From the NCBI GenBank assembly GCA_944385265.1, contig CALWWO010000114.1, forward strand, positions 1 through 6,478: a stretch of 6,478 nt of DNA, written 5' to 3'. The stretch comes from an uncultured Oscillospiraceae bacterium (GTDB taxonomy: Bacteria; Bacillota_A; Clostridia; Oscillospirales; Oscillospiraceae). This document shows positions 1 through 5,340 of the stretch, piece after piece. Positions within the stretch are counted from its first letter, which is position 1. The number at the start of each line of letters is the position of its first letter. A program made the position numbers and the translations under genes. The notes under the pieces were generated by a model. That model was given only the letters and a program-made list of their open reading frames with translations. It was not told the DNA's origin and made no database searches.

Positions 1-73
1 CAGCCTTTTTAACTACCTCCTCCGGCGAATCTGTGCCGTCGGACGCCGTCGTATGGACGTGCAGGTCAATCAA
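1..73 (-). CDS. PHP-domain metal-dependent phosphoesterase, N-terminal 24 codons (partial)
   Basis: Only the first 24 codons are in the window; the gene runs off the left edge. Read from a TTG start, the protein begins M-IDLHVHTTASDGTDSPEE, the classic first motif of PHP domains (DLHxHTxxSDG), whose two histidines bind catalytic metals. Family members (TrpH/YciV-like) hydrolyse phosphoesters such as nucleotide 3',5'-bisphosphates or RNA 5' ends; the exact substrate cannot be told from this piece. The start is set by a strong AAGGAGG at 83-89, 9 bases upstream of the TTG, and by the motif lying immediately after it. It overlaps the last 8 bases of the DUF523 gene in another frame, so the two are probably one operon with coupled translation. 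The family call is firm; the function is general. Confidence 0.82.
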   Translation of the reverse strand, partial: MIDLHVHTTASDGTDSPEEVVKKA

Positions 74-515
74 TTCTTTTCGCCTCCTTAATAAGTTTGT
101 CTATCTGAGACTCGCCAAAAACGTCAATGCCTCGAGTTTTTAAAAGCTGCGCCGTGACACCGTCTCCGTCGGTCAGCGTTTTGGAAAATGTCCCGTCGTA
201 TACCTTACCACACCCGCATGCGGGGCTTCGCTCTTTTAATACTGCGATCCTGCATTCAAACACACCGGCAAGGCGCAGCACTTCCCTTGCTCCGCGCAGA
301 TATCGATCAGTAACGTCGTTCCCCTCAAGTGTCACGACAAGGTTTCCCGTTCTCTCCGCCGGCGGACGCGGTGTCGGCAGACCGCCGAATATCTCCGGAC
401 ATACAGGAATAAGCGTAAAATTATCTTTTAACGCGATCACTCTCTCGTTTGGGACGCTTTTACCGTCATAACGGCAGCACACTCCAAGCAAGCACGCGCT
501 TACAAGTATATTCAT
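66..515 (-). CDS. DUF523 family protein, TudS-like [4Fe-4S] desulfidase candidate
   Basis: This is a complete 149-residue protein, the usual size for a stand-alone DUF523 domain. Visible family motifs are SACLLG (Cys8) at the N-terminus, a PVCPE segment (Cys39) followed by GGLPTPRPPAE (residues 44-54), and ERSPACGCG (Cys100, Cys102). TudS, the characterised DUF523 member, holds a [4Fe-4S] cluster with three conserved cysteines and removes sulfur from thiouracil; Cys8, Cys39 and Cys100 sit where those ligands are expected. That the protein acts on thiolated uracil is inferred from the family, not shown here. The ATG at 513-515 has only a weak Shine-Dalgarno (GATGAAAGATG region), but it gives the exact family N-terminus. 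It is the first gene of a leftward pair with the PHP phosphoesterase, which starts inside its last codons. It is divergent from cardiolipin synthase. Confidence 0.88.
   Translation of the reverse strand: MNILVSACLLGVCCRYDGKSVPNERVIALKDNFTLIPVCPEIFGGLPTPRPPAERTGNLVVTLEGNDVTDRYLRGAREVLRLAGVFECRIAVLKERSPACGCGKVYDGTFSKTLTDGDGVTAQLLKTRGIDVFGESQIDKLIKEAKRID
83..89 (-). promoter_or_regulatory. Ribosome binding site that decides the TTG start of the PHP gene
   Basis: On the minus strand AAGGAGG ends 9 bases before TTG at 71-73. It lies inside the 3' end of the upstream DUF523 gene. No ATG or GTG is better placed, and the PHP motif follows directly, so the TTG is the likely initiator. Confidence 0.7.
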
Positions 516-566
516 AAAAGCATCACATCTTTCATCGGGAGTTACTTAAAAACTCTATTGTCGAAA

Positions 567-595
567 ATTATTGTTTTGTTTACAAAATCGCCCAA
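567..595 (-). promoter_or_regulatory. Weak promoter candidate for the DUF523-PHP operon with a palindrome in its spacer
   Basis: Read leftward, TTGGGC (590-595) and AATAAT (567-572) are 17 bases apart. The -10 matches the housekeeping consensus at 5 of 6 positions, the -35 at only 3. The spacer contains an inverted repeat, TTTTGT-2-ACAAAA (574-587), which could be an operator or simply AT-rich symmetry. The implied leader is about 45 bases. This is sequence inspection only. Confidence 0.3.
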
Positions 596-603
596 AAGCA
601 CTG

Positions 604-632
604 TTGAAGTTGTAATTTAAATGTGGTATACT
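604..632 (+). promoter_or_regulatory. Housekeeping-type promoter for cardiolipin synthase
   Basis: TTGAAG (604-609) is followed after exactly 17 bases by TATACT (627-632), with an extended -10 TG at 624-625. This is a good SigA-type promoter pointing at the gene starting at 763. Transcription would begin near 639, leaving a leader of about 125 bases. It faces away from the DUF523 operon, whose own promoter candidate lies just to the left, so the two transcription units share this short region. Confidence 0.68.
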
Positions 633-700
633 TCACTCAACACAGAAATTACCGAATTTGCCGGATTTATACGGCTTAATTAACTCAATCCATTTCTTAT

Positions 701-727
701 CGCGGCGCGTTTTTGTGGTGTGCCGCG
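701..727 (+). other. Hairpin in the leader of cardiolipin synthase, possible attenuator
   Basis: CGCGGC (701-706) can pair with GCCGCG (722-727), and the stem can be lengthened inward to about 10 pairs using G-U pairs. A GGTTTTCG stretch follows, too short and mixed to be a convincing terminator tail. It lies between the promoter and the AAAGGAG ribosome binding site (748-754), so it could modulate read-through, or it could be a degraded terminator. No riboswitch class is recognised. Confidence 0.35.
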
Positions 728-762
728 GTTTTCGTTGATTTTAATAAAAAGGAGTTGAAAAA

Positions 763-2298
763 ATGCGCAAGCGTTGGTCCAGGGTAATATTCTCCGGAAG
801 GAGCGTTATTGCTGTACTTATTGCAATACAAGTCATATTCATACTGGCGAATCTGTTCATTCTAAACGAATACTCCTCGTTTTTCAATATAGGAGCATCT
901 ATACTAAGCCTTATTATCGTCATACATTTAAATGCAAGCGGTGATCGCAGCGTTTATAAGCTGCCATGGACCATGCTGCTGCTCATCTTCCCTATTTTCG
1001 GCAGCTTCTTTTATGTCATTTTCACTTATCAGCAGGCCTCGCGCAAGTTCAGCAAGCAAATAGTATCTATACGTCGTGATTCGCAGAACCTTTATTTTGC
1101 GCCGGGAAATATTCTTGATCAGGCCGTCAAAGCCATGCCGGAATGCGCCCCTCAGATAAAGTATCTGCAGGAAACAAACGGTTTTCCTGTATACGCGCAC
1201 ACAGAAACAGAATACCTTTCGCCCGCGGAAGTAAAGTGGCATCGGCTTCTTGAAGAGATGAAGAAAGCGGAAAAATATATTTTCCTCGAGTATTTTATTA
1301 TCGATGAAGGTGTCATGTGGGATTCTATCCTGAATATTCTTAAAGAAAAAGCGGCGGAAGGCGTCGACTGCCGTGTCCTTTACGATGATATGGGCTGCCT
1401 TTTCTATCTCAAGGAAAACTACGCGCACGAGCTCGCTAAATATGGCATAAAATGCGCGCCGTTTAATCCGTTCCGGCCGCTTCTTACGGCCAAACAAAAT
1501 AACCGCGACCACAGAAAGATCGCCGTTATCGACGGGAAAGTAGCTTTCACCGGCGGCATCAACCTCGCCGACCATTATATCAACATATATGAATATCGCG
1601 GGTATTGGAAAGATGCGTCCGTGCTTGTCAGAGGTGAAGCCGCATGGAGCTTTACTCTGATGTTTCTGCAAATGTGGGTTCTCACCACAGAGGAAACCGT
1701 GGACTATATGTCATTCTACCCGTGGAAGGACTCTCCCTGCCCGATCGAGAGCCAAGGATATGTCCTGCCTTATCACGACAGCCCGATGGATGACGAGCGT
1801 GTCGGCCGTAATGTTTACGTCCAAATGATAAATAACGCCAAGGATTATGTATATATCATGACGCCGTATCTCATAATCGACGACAGCATAACCGATGCTC
1901 TTGCACTCGCCGCCAAAAGCGGCGTCAACGTCGGTATTATTACGCCTCAGCGATCCGACAGCTTTCTCGTACATATGACTACAAGATCATATTATCGAGA
2001 GCTTATCAAATCCGGTGTCAAAATATATGAGTATACTCAGGGTATGATCCACTCCAAGACAATCATTGCGGACGACAAAATGGGCGTCGTCGGCACTATG
2101 AACCTTGATTTCCGCAGCCTGTACCTGCACTTCGAGTGCGGCGCATGGATGTACGGAACTCAGGCCATCGCAGACCTGAAACACGACTTCATAACTGTTC
2201 TGAAATCGTGCCACGCAATAACGGAAGACGAGTGCAAAACAAATTTTGTTCTTACGATTTTCCAGAACCTGCTCCGTCTTTTTGCCCCGCTCATGTAA
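763..2298 (+). CDS. cls: Cardiolipin synthase (phospholipase D superfamily)
   Basis: This 511-residue membrane enzyme condenses two phosphatidylglycerol molecules into cardiolipin and glycerol, the bacterial Cls reaction. Three hydrophobic segments lie near residues 14-34, 38-56 and 68-88; the last, with its LPW...FPIFG pattern, is the PLDc_N region. Two catalytic HKD motifs follow: H250-x-K252-x4-D257, trailed by GGINLAD, and H430-x-K432-x4-D437, trailed by GTMNLDFRS. The length and the C-terminal end (LLRLFAPLM) fit the Cls family (E. coli ClsA is about 486 residues). The ATG is preceded by AAAGGAG with an 8-base gap. It is a single-gene unit with its own promoter (604-632) and terminator (2315-2352). 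Many Clostridia carry several Cls paralogues, so which one this is cannot be told. No damage is visible. The superfamily and Cls assignment are strong. Confidence 0.93.
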   Translation: MRKRWSRVIFSGRSVIAVLIAIQVIFILANLFILNEYSSFFNIGASILSLIIVIHLNASGDRSVYKLPWTMLLLIFPIFGSFFYVIFTYQQASRKFSKQIVSIRRDSQNLYFAPGNILDQAVKAMPECAPQIKYLQETNGFPVYAHTETEYLSPAEVKWHRLLEEMKKAEKYIFLEYFIIDEGVMWDSILNILKEKAAEGVDCRVLYDDMGCLFYLKENYAHELAKYGIKCAPFNPFRPLLTAKQNNRDHRKIAVIDGKVAFTGGINLADHYINIYEYRGYWKDASVLVRGEAAWSFTLMFLQMWVLTTEETVDYMSFYPWKDSPCPIESQGYVLPYHDSPMDDERVGRNVYVQMINNAKDYVYIMTPYLIIDDSITDALALAAKSGVNVGIITPQRSDSFLVHMTTRSYYRELIKSGVKIYEYTQGMIHSKTIIADDKMGVVGTMNLDFRSLYLHFECGAWMYGTQAIADLKHDFITVLKSCHAITEDECKTNFVLTIFQNLLRLFAPLM

Positions 2299-2314
2299 AA
2301 AAATATATTCTAAC

Positions 2315-2352
2315 CGCCTCCGCGGCATTATTGAACGCGGGGGCGTTTTTTT
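2315..2352 (+). terminator. Intrinsic terminator of cardiolipin synthase
   Basis: A 10-bp GC-rich stem (CGCCTCCGCG at 2315-2324 with CGCGGGGGCG at 2336-2345, one G-U pair) and an 11-base loop are followed by seven T residues (2346-2352). It begins 17 bases after the stop codon. On the opposite strand a T-run also follows at a distance, so weak function for the leftward genes is possible. Confidence 0.9.
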
Positions 2353-2425
2353 GCTTGGCCGCGCGCCTTTTTCATTTGACTACTCCGGCCGGCCTCGATA
2401 TCCACACGATAAAAGACCAGCTGTT

Positions 2426-2650
2426 TTACAGCCGTACCGACCAATCTCCATAGTTATAGATGCCGCTGCCATGACAAAGCAGTCCTTTTGTTTTGAGTTC
2501 TCTGAACGCATCCCGCATTCGAATTATGATTTCCGGTTGAATATTTAGCGAATGATGCGCAGGAAGCACCTTGTTTACATGTAATTTTGCGGCTTTTTCA
2601 AGGGATTGCAGATAAGCATTAGGATCGGTAGACGTAAACCAATCATTCAC
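2426..2650 (-). pseudogene. C-terminal remnant of a metallo-beta-lactamase-fold hydrolase
   Basis: The 74-codon frame reads like the end of a clostridial MBL-fold hydrolase. It has a DWFTSTDPNAYLQSL segment (residues 3-17), a VLPAHH motif (28-33) carrying a late metal-ligand histidine, a helical RMRDAFREL stretch, and the family-like tail HGSGIYNYGDWSV. Everything before this is missing: there is no HxHxDH motif, and an in-frame TAG sits directly upstream (2651-2653). MBL enzymes normally need at least 200 residues, so the product cannot be an active enzyme. A GTG start with GAGGAG about 9 bases upstream could still allow translation, so a short expressed peptide is not excluded. The sequence between it and the thioesterase (2651-2788) shows no recognisable MBL coding. 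I infer a deletion that removed the 5' two thirds. Confidence 0.72.
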
Positions 2651-2788
2651 CTATATTTTCTCCTCAAATCGGTCATGCTGCTCGATATGCGCCGTTGCAA
2701 TCGCCGGCCGGTTTAGTCTCACTGTGATAAGGTCTTGTCTTGCACGGTGTGACTTTCATTCTGCCGTCAGCGCCGGGTCAGATCCGTC

Positions 2789-3232
2789 TTAAAAGCCGCC
2801 GGCGTAATACGTCGCAATACCGCTGGCTACTACCCCTGTAGTACCGCTTATTCTAGCCTCCGCCCGTGTCCTTATAAGTGTGTTGCCGTGGGATACTATC
2901 TGCGCTTTTATGACGACACTCTCGCTTATTGGAATCTGCCTTATGTAATCTATACTCATATTTACCGTCGGGGCAAGCCGTCCGTCAGAGGTATAGTTTT
3001 TCGCGAGCATCCCCATAACATTGTCCATCATGGCCGCCGTGATGCCCCCGTGCAGTATCCCGACAGGATTGCGCATCCACGGCTTAAGGTTAAACAAAAC
3101 CGTCAGCGTCATCTCTTCAGCATTGCATGCGACAAATATAGGCTGCATCATACCTATAAGGCTTCCCTCTGTGTTTTTCTTCATCTGTTCGATAAGCTCT
3201 CTCATCGAGGCTTCCATTTCCGTCTGTTTCAT
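2789..3232 (-). CDS. PaaI-type hotdog-fold thioesterase
   Basis: This complete 147-residue protein hydrolyses an acyl-CoA or related thioester, judged by its fold. After a charged N-terminal helix (residues 1-20), the core shows the PaaI/4HBT signature NPVGILHGGITAAMMDN. His61-Gly62-Gly63 starts the hotdog helix, and Asp70 is the likely catalytic acid. Strands at 86-95 (APTVNMSIDY) and a C-terminal ATYYAGGF strand match the family, whose members are about 130-150 residues. The physiological substrate is unknown; phenylacetyl-CoA is only the founding example, and no phenylacetate genes are present. ATG at 3230-3232 is preceded by a moderate GAGGA about 12 bases away; Met6 or Met10 are possible alternative starts. 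The broken MBL gene lies downstream on the same strand, and no clear promoter was found upstream. Confidence 0.87.
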   Translation of the reverse strand: MKQTEMEASMRELIEQMKKNTEGSLIGMMQPIFVACNAEEMTLTVLFNLKPWMRNPVGILHGGITAAMMDNVMGMLAKNYTSDGRLAPTVNMSIDYIRQIPISESVVIKAQIVSHGNTLIRTRAEARISGTTGVVASGIATYYAGGF

Positions 3233-3278
3233 GTGCTCTATTTTTCCTCAAACTGTTATGACATCATTATTTTAACTG

Positions 3279-3371
3279 TTGCACGGACTGCCCTATTAAA
3301 TTGCACGATCATCGCAAAATGTTGCACAACACTCTGTTCGCTATTGCACAGCTTTTTAGTGTTCGTCGTAC
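3279..3371. repeat. Phased array of TTGCAC motifs at 21-22 base spacing
   Basis: TTGCAC occurs at 3279-3284, 3301-3306, 3322-3327 and 3344-3349, start-to-start distances of 22, 21 and 22. At 3366-3371, the next expected place, there is TCGTAC, a 4-of-6 match. A further TGCACAG-TTTT copy at 3403-3413 resembles 3345-3356 but is out of phase. The period is two turns of B-DNA, as expected of protein sites on one face of the helix. The array lies upstream of the thioesterase start (3232) and downstream of the metallophosphoesterase. The intervening bases are not conserved, so it is neither CRISPR nor a simple tandem repeat. Function is unknown. Confidence 0.5.
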
Positions 3372-3435
3372 AATTTCCCGCTGTCGCGCGTCTTCACTCC
3401 GCTGCACAGTTTTACCGCGTCATCGCGCGGCATCT

Positions 3436-3458
3436 GCGCCGCCGTTATGAGGCAGCGC
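3436..3458 (-). other. GC-rich hairpin downstream of the metallophosphoesterase
   Basis: GCGCCGCC (3436-3443) pairs with GGCAGCGC (3451-3458) around a 7-base loop: 8 pairs with one G-U. It lies 14 bases after the leftward stop codon at 3472. There is no T-run after it on the minus strand, so it is not a standard intrinsic terminator. It could protect the 3' end of the message or be a Rho-type or degenerate end. A smaller CCGCG/CGCGG inverted repeat sits just beyond at 3415-3430. Confidence 0.35.
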
Positions 3459-3471
3459 CGTCCAAAACCGG

Positions 3472-4017
3472 CTATAACTCAATTTTCTTGTAGCAGTCCC
3501 CGCTTTCAAGATCCATCCACGAAAGTCCCGAGTCATCTATTATCATATAGCTGTGGGCGCTTCCCTCTTTAGGTATAGAGACAGACCCCGGGTTCAGATA
3601 GAGGCATTCACCCACTTGATCGCAGGCAGGGACATGCGTATGCCCGGCGAGTATCATATCGCCGTCGTGCATTTTCGGCATATTTTCTTTGTTGAATATA
3701 TGGCCGTGTGTAATATAAATAAGGTGATCCTTATAGAACATGACGCCATAATCCGCAAGCACCGGAAAATCAAGCACAATCTGATCGACCTCGCAATCAC
3801 AGTTGCCCCTAACACAGAGTATCTCCTGAGCCATATCGTTTAACATTTTCGCGACCTGCTGAGGATCATACTCAACCGGGAGCGCATTTCTCGGACCATG
3901 ATATAAAATATCACCGAGCAGAACGAGCTTTTCAGCTTTTTCACTATTGTACGCGTCGACAAGTTTTTTGCAGTAAAACGCGGATCCGTGTATATCGGAA
4001 GCTATCATAATTTTCAT
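3472..4017 (-). CDS. YfcE-type metallophosphoesterase (phosphodiesterase)
   Basis: This 181-residue protein is almost the same length as E. coli YfcE (184 residues). All metal-site motifs of calcineurin-like phosphoesterases are present in order: D8-x-H10, G35-D36, G71-N72-C-D74, H104 in THGH, and G125-H126-T-H128. It ends with the typical LNPGSVSIPKEG strand-turn. YfcE is a cytosolic, Mn-dependent phosphodiesterase active on artificial substrates; the natural substrate is unknown, and the same holds here. ATG at 4015-4017 has GGAG 7 bases upstream. The gene stands alone on the minus strand, divergent from sigG, with a plausible promoter at 4075-4103. The clostridial family is often annotated YfcE or YfcE/YjbR-like; I give no symbol because orthology cannot be tested here. 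Confidence 0.92.
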   Translation of the reverse strand: MKIMIASDIHGSAFYCKKLVDAYNSEKAEKLVLLGDILYHGPRNALPVEYDPQQVAKMLNDMAQEILCVRGNCDCEVDQIVLDFPVLADYGVMFYKDHLIYITHGHIFNKENMPKMHDGDMILAGHTHVPACDQVGECLYLNPGSVSIPKEGSAHSYMIIDDSGLSWMDLESGDCYKKIEL

Positions 4018-4074
4018 AGTTGTACTCCAATCCGCCGCCGGTTGTATATCTGCAAAATTTCAGCGGCTACAGCT

Positions 4075-4103
4075 ATAATAACATTAAATAGTACATATTT
4101 CCA
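4075..4103 (-). promoter_or_regulatory. Extended -10 promoter candidate for the metallophosphoesterase
   Basis: Read leftward, TGGAAA (98-103 of the 4000s, 4 of 6 to consensus) and TATTAT (4075-4080, 5 of 6) are separated by 17 bases, and TG sits at the extended -10 position. Transcription would begin near 4068, about 50 bases before the ATG at 4017. A second, poorer -35 (TTGTCA, near 4125-4130) is also present. Confidence 0.48.
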
Positions 4104-4301
4104 TACCTCATAATATAAAAAGATGACAATAAACTGCTATCCGCGAGGGCAGCAACCATGCAACGACAGAAACTAAGTATGGCAAATAAGATATAACAAA
4201 ATACAACGATAGTCTGATCTGTACACAATAAAATGCAACTTAAGACCGATAGATATAAACTAAAGAAAAAGTAAGGCAGTAATTTAAAGCTCACAATATA
4301 C

Positions 4302-4329
4302 GCATATTTTTCACTTTGAGGGAAATACT
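4302..4329 (+). promoter_or_regulatory. SigF-type promoter candidate upstream of sigG
   Basis: GCATA (4302-4306) followed after 14 bases by GGAAATACT (4321-4329) fits the forespore SigF pattern: -35 GYWTA-like, -10 GGnnAnAnT with every fixed position matched. In Bacillus subtilis sigG is first transcribed by SigF in the forespore, so the position makes biological sense. The -35 also fits SigG's own consensus, but the -10 lacks the SigG CATnnTA. The spacing is one base shorter than the commonest 15. Transcription would start about 130 bases before the GTG. Confidence 0.6.
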
Positions 4330-4466
4330 CTATATATCAAAATATCAAATGATTTTCACACTGCCGATGTGAGTAAAAACGGCGGAAACGCTCATTACAA
4401 ACAGATTTCAGATGCTCCACCCAGCAGAATCCAGATGATACATAAGACAGAGAGGAGCTTCTCAGG

Positions 4467-5243
4467 GTGGCATATAACTGCAAAGTGGAAATATCCGGCG
4501 TAAACACCGCTGAGCTTACTACATTGCCCCGCGACGAGGCAATCGAGCTTTTCAAAAAGGCAAATAACGGCGATAAAAATGCAAGAAACCGGCTTATACA
4601 AGGCAACTTAAAGCTTGTTTTGAGCGTCATGAAAAAATTTGAGAACAGAAACGAAAATATAGACGATTTATTTCAAGTCGGATGTATTGGACTTATAAAA
4701 GGAATTGACAATTTTAACATTGATATGGACGTCTTCCCTTCCACCTATCTTGTACCAATGATTATCGGAGAAATAAGACGCTATCTGCGAGACAACAGCG
4801 TTATACGCGTCAGCAGAAGCGTCAAAGATACAGCATATAAAATAATGCAGACTAAAGAAAAGCTGATGGCGGACTCGCAAAAAGAGCCTACGGTAGATGA
4901 GATAGCTCAAGCGCTAAATTTGAGCCGCAAGGATGTCGTTATGGCAATGGACGCGATGGCTGATCCTGTATCGCTGTACGAACCTATATACTCCGACGGT
5001 AGCGAGAATGTCTGCGGTATCGATCAAATCGGAGATACAAAAAATACTGACGAGAGCTGGCTCGAACAGATCGCTATAAACGAAGCTATCAGCCGCCTCT
5101 CGCCGCGCGAAAAATATATCTTAAATCTAAGGTTCTACGAGGGCAAAACACAGACACAGGTCGCATCAGAGATTGGCATAAGCCAAGCGCAGGTATCCCG
5201 CCTTGAAAAAAACGCAATCAACCAAATTAAAAAGAGCTTATAA
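4467..5243 (+). CDS. sigG: RNA polymerase late forespore sigma factor SigG
   Basis: This 258-residue sigma factor (B. subtilis SigG is 260) directs RNA polymerase to late forespore genes such as those for spore DNA-protecting proteins and germination receptors. The N-terminal KVEISGVNT (residues 6-14) is the SigG signature and separates it from SigF. Region 2 spans about 46-117 with NLKLVLSV, DDLFQVGCIGL and MIIGEIRRYLRDN; region 3 is about 118-175, ending near DPVSLYEPIY; region 4 is about 205-256 with the helix-turn-helix QVASEIGISQAQVSRLE. It starts at GTG with AGAGGAG (4451-4457) 9 bases upstream. Oddities: the near-invariant region 2 motif KFSTYA reads FPSTYL (90-95), and residue 45 is Gln where B. 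subtilis has Asn. It stands alone rather than behind spoIIGA-sigE, with a SigF-like promoter upstream and a strong terminator downstream. Confidence 0.95.
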   Translation: MAYNCKVEISGVNTAELTTLPRDEAIELFKKANNGDKNARNRLIQGNLKLVLSVMKKFENRNENIDDLFQVGCIGLIKGIDNFNIDMDVFPSTYLVPMIIGEIRRYLRDNSVIRVSRSVKDTAYKIMQTKEKLMADSQKEPTVDEIAQALNLSRKDVVMAMDAMADPVSLYEPIYSDGSENVCGIDQIGDTKNTDESWLEQIAINEAISRLSPREKYILNLRFYEGKTQTQVASEIGISQAQVSRLEKNAINQIKKSL

Positions 5244-5270
5244 AGCACAATACAATTACAGTAAAATGCA

Positions 5271-5306
5271 AAACAGCGCAAGCCGAAGCTTGCGCTGTTT
5301 ACTTTT
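5271..5306 (+). terminator. Intrinsic terminator of sigG, probably bidirectional
   Basis: A perfect 13-bp stem (5271-5283 with 5288-5300, core ACAGCGCAAGC) with a CGAA tetraloop is followed by TTT-AC-TTTT. It lies 27 bases after the sigG stop. On the minus strand the same hairpin is followed by TTTTGCATTTT, so it can also stop leftward transcription arriving from the binding-protein side. Convergent genes sharing one terminator fit the layout. Confidence 0.9.
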
Positions 5307-5340
5307 GATAGAGGGACAAAGGCTCAAGAGGGAAGGTCTT

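Larger units (their letters stand above)
4018..4466. other. 449-bp AT-rich divergent intergenic region between the phosphoesterase and sigG
   Basis: No convincing gene lies here. The left part holds the leftward promoter candidate (4075-4103), and the right part holds the SigF-like promoter (4302-4329) and a sigG leader of about 130 bases. In that leader TTTTCACA (4353-4360) faces TGTGA (4368-4372) and then GTAAAA, an imperfect inverted repeat that could be a small hairpin or a regulator site. The middle, about 4110-4295, is AT-rich; I see no RNA gene, repeat or promoter there. A 73-codon hydrophobic minus-strand frame (4073-4294, GTG start) lacks a ribosome binding site and is treated as chance. 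Confidence 0.6.

Noticed and set aside
127..471. 114-codon plus-strand frame opposite the DUF523 gene
   Set aside because: Antisense shadow; Ser/Pro/Arg-rich translation, while the minus strand has the conserved cysteine motifs.
928..1671. 247-codon minus-strand open frame
   Set aside because: It lies wholly inside cardiolipin synthase, antisense, and its translation shows no family motif; the plus strand carries the conserved HKD motifs.
3279..3413. CRISPR array or tandem repeat
   Set aside because: Repeats are only 6 bases long, and the intervals are too short (15-16 bases) and irregular for spacers; no cas genes are present.
2888..3493. 201-codon plus-strand open frame
   Set aside because: Most of it is antisense to the thioesterase, and the rest crosses the TTGCAC gap. 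Its translation is rich in Arg, His, Tyr and Cys without domain character.
4073..4294. 73-codon hydrophobic minus-strand frame, possible small membrane protein
   Set aside because: GTG start with no ribosome binding site, overlap with the phosphoesterase promoter, and hydrophobic content explained by AT-rich DNA.
4467..5243. Assignment as SigF or SigB rather than SigG
   Set aside because: The N-terminal KVEISGVNT and GEIRRYLRDN match SigG; SigF has GEIQRFLRDD and a different N-terminus.
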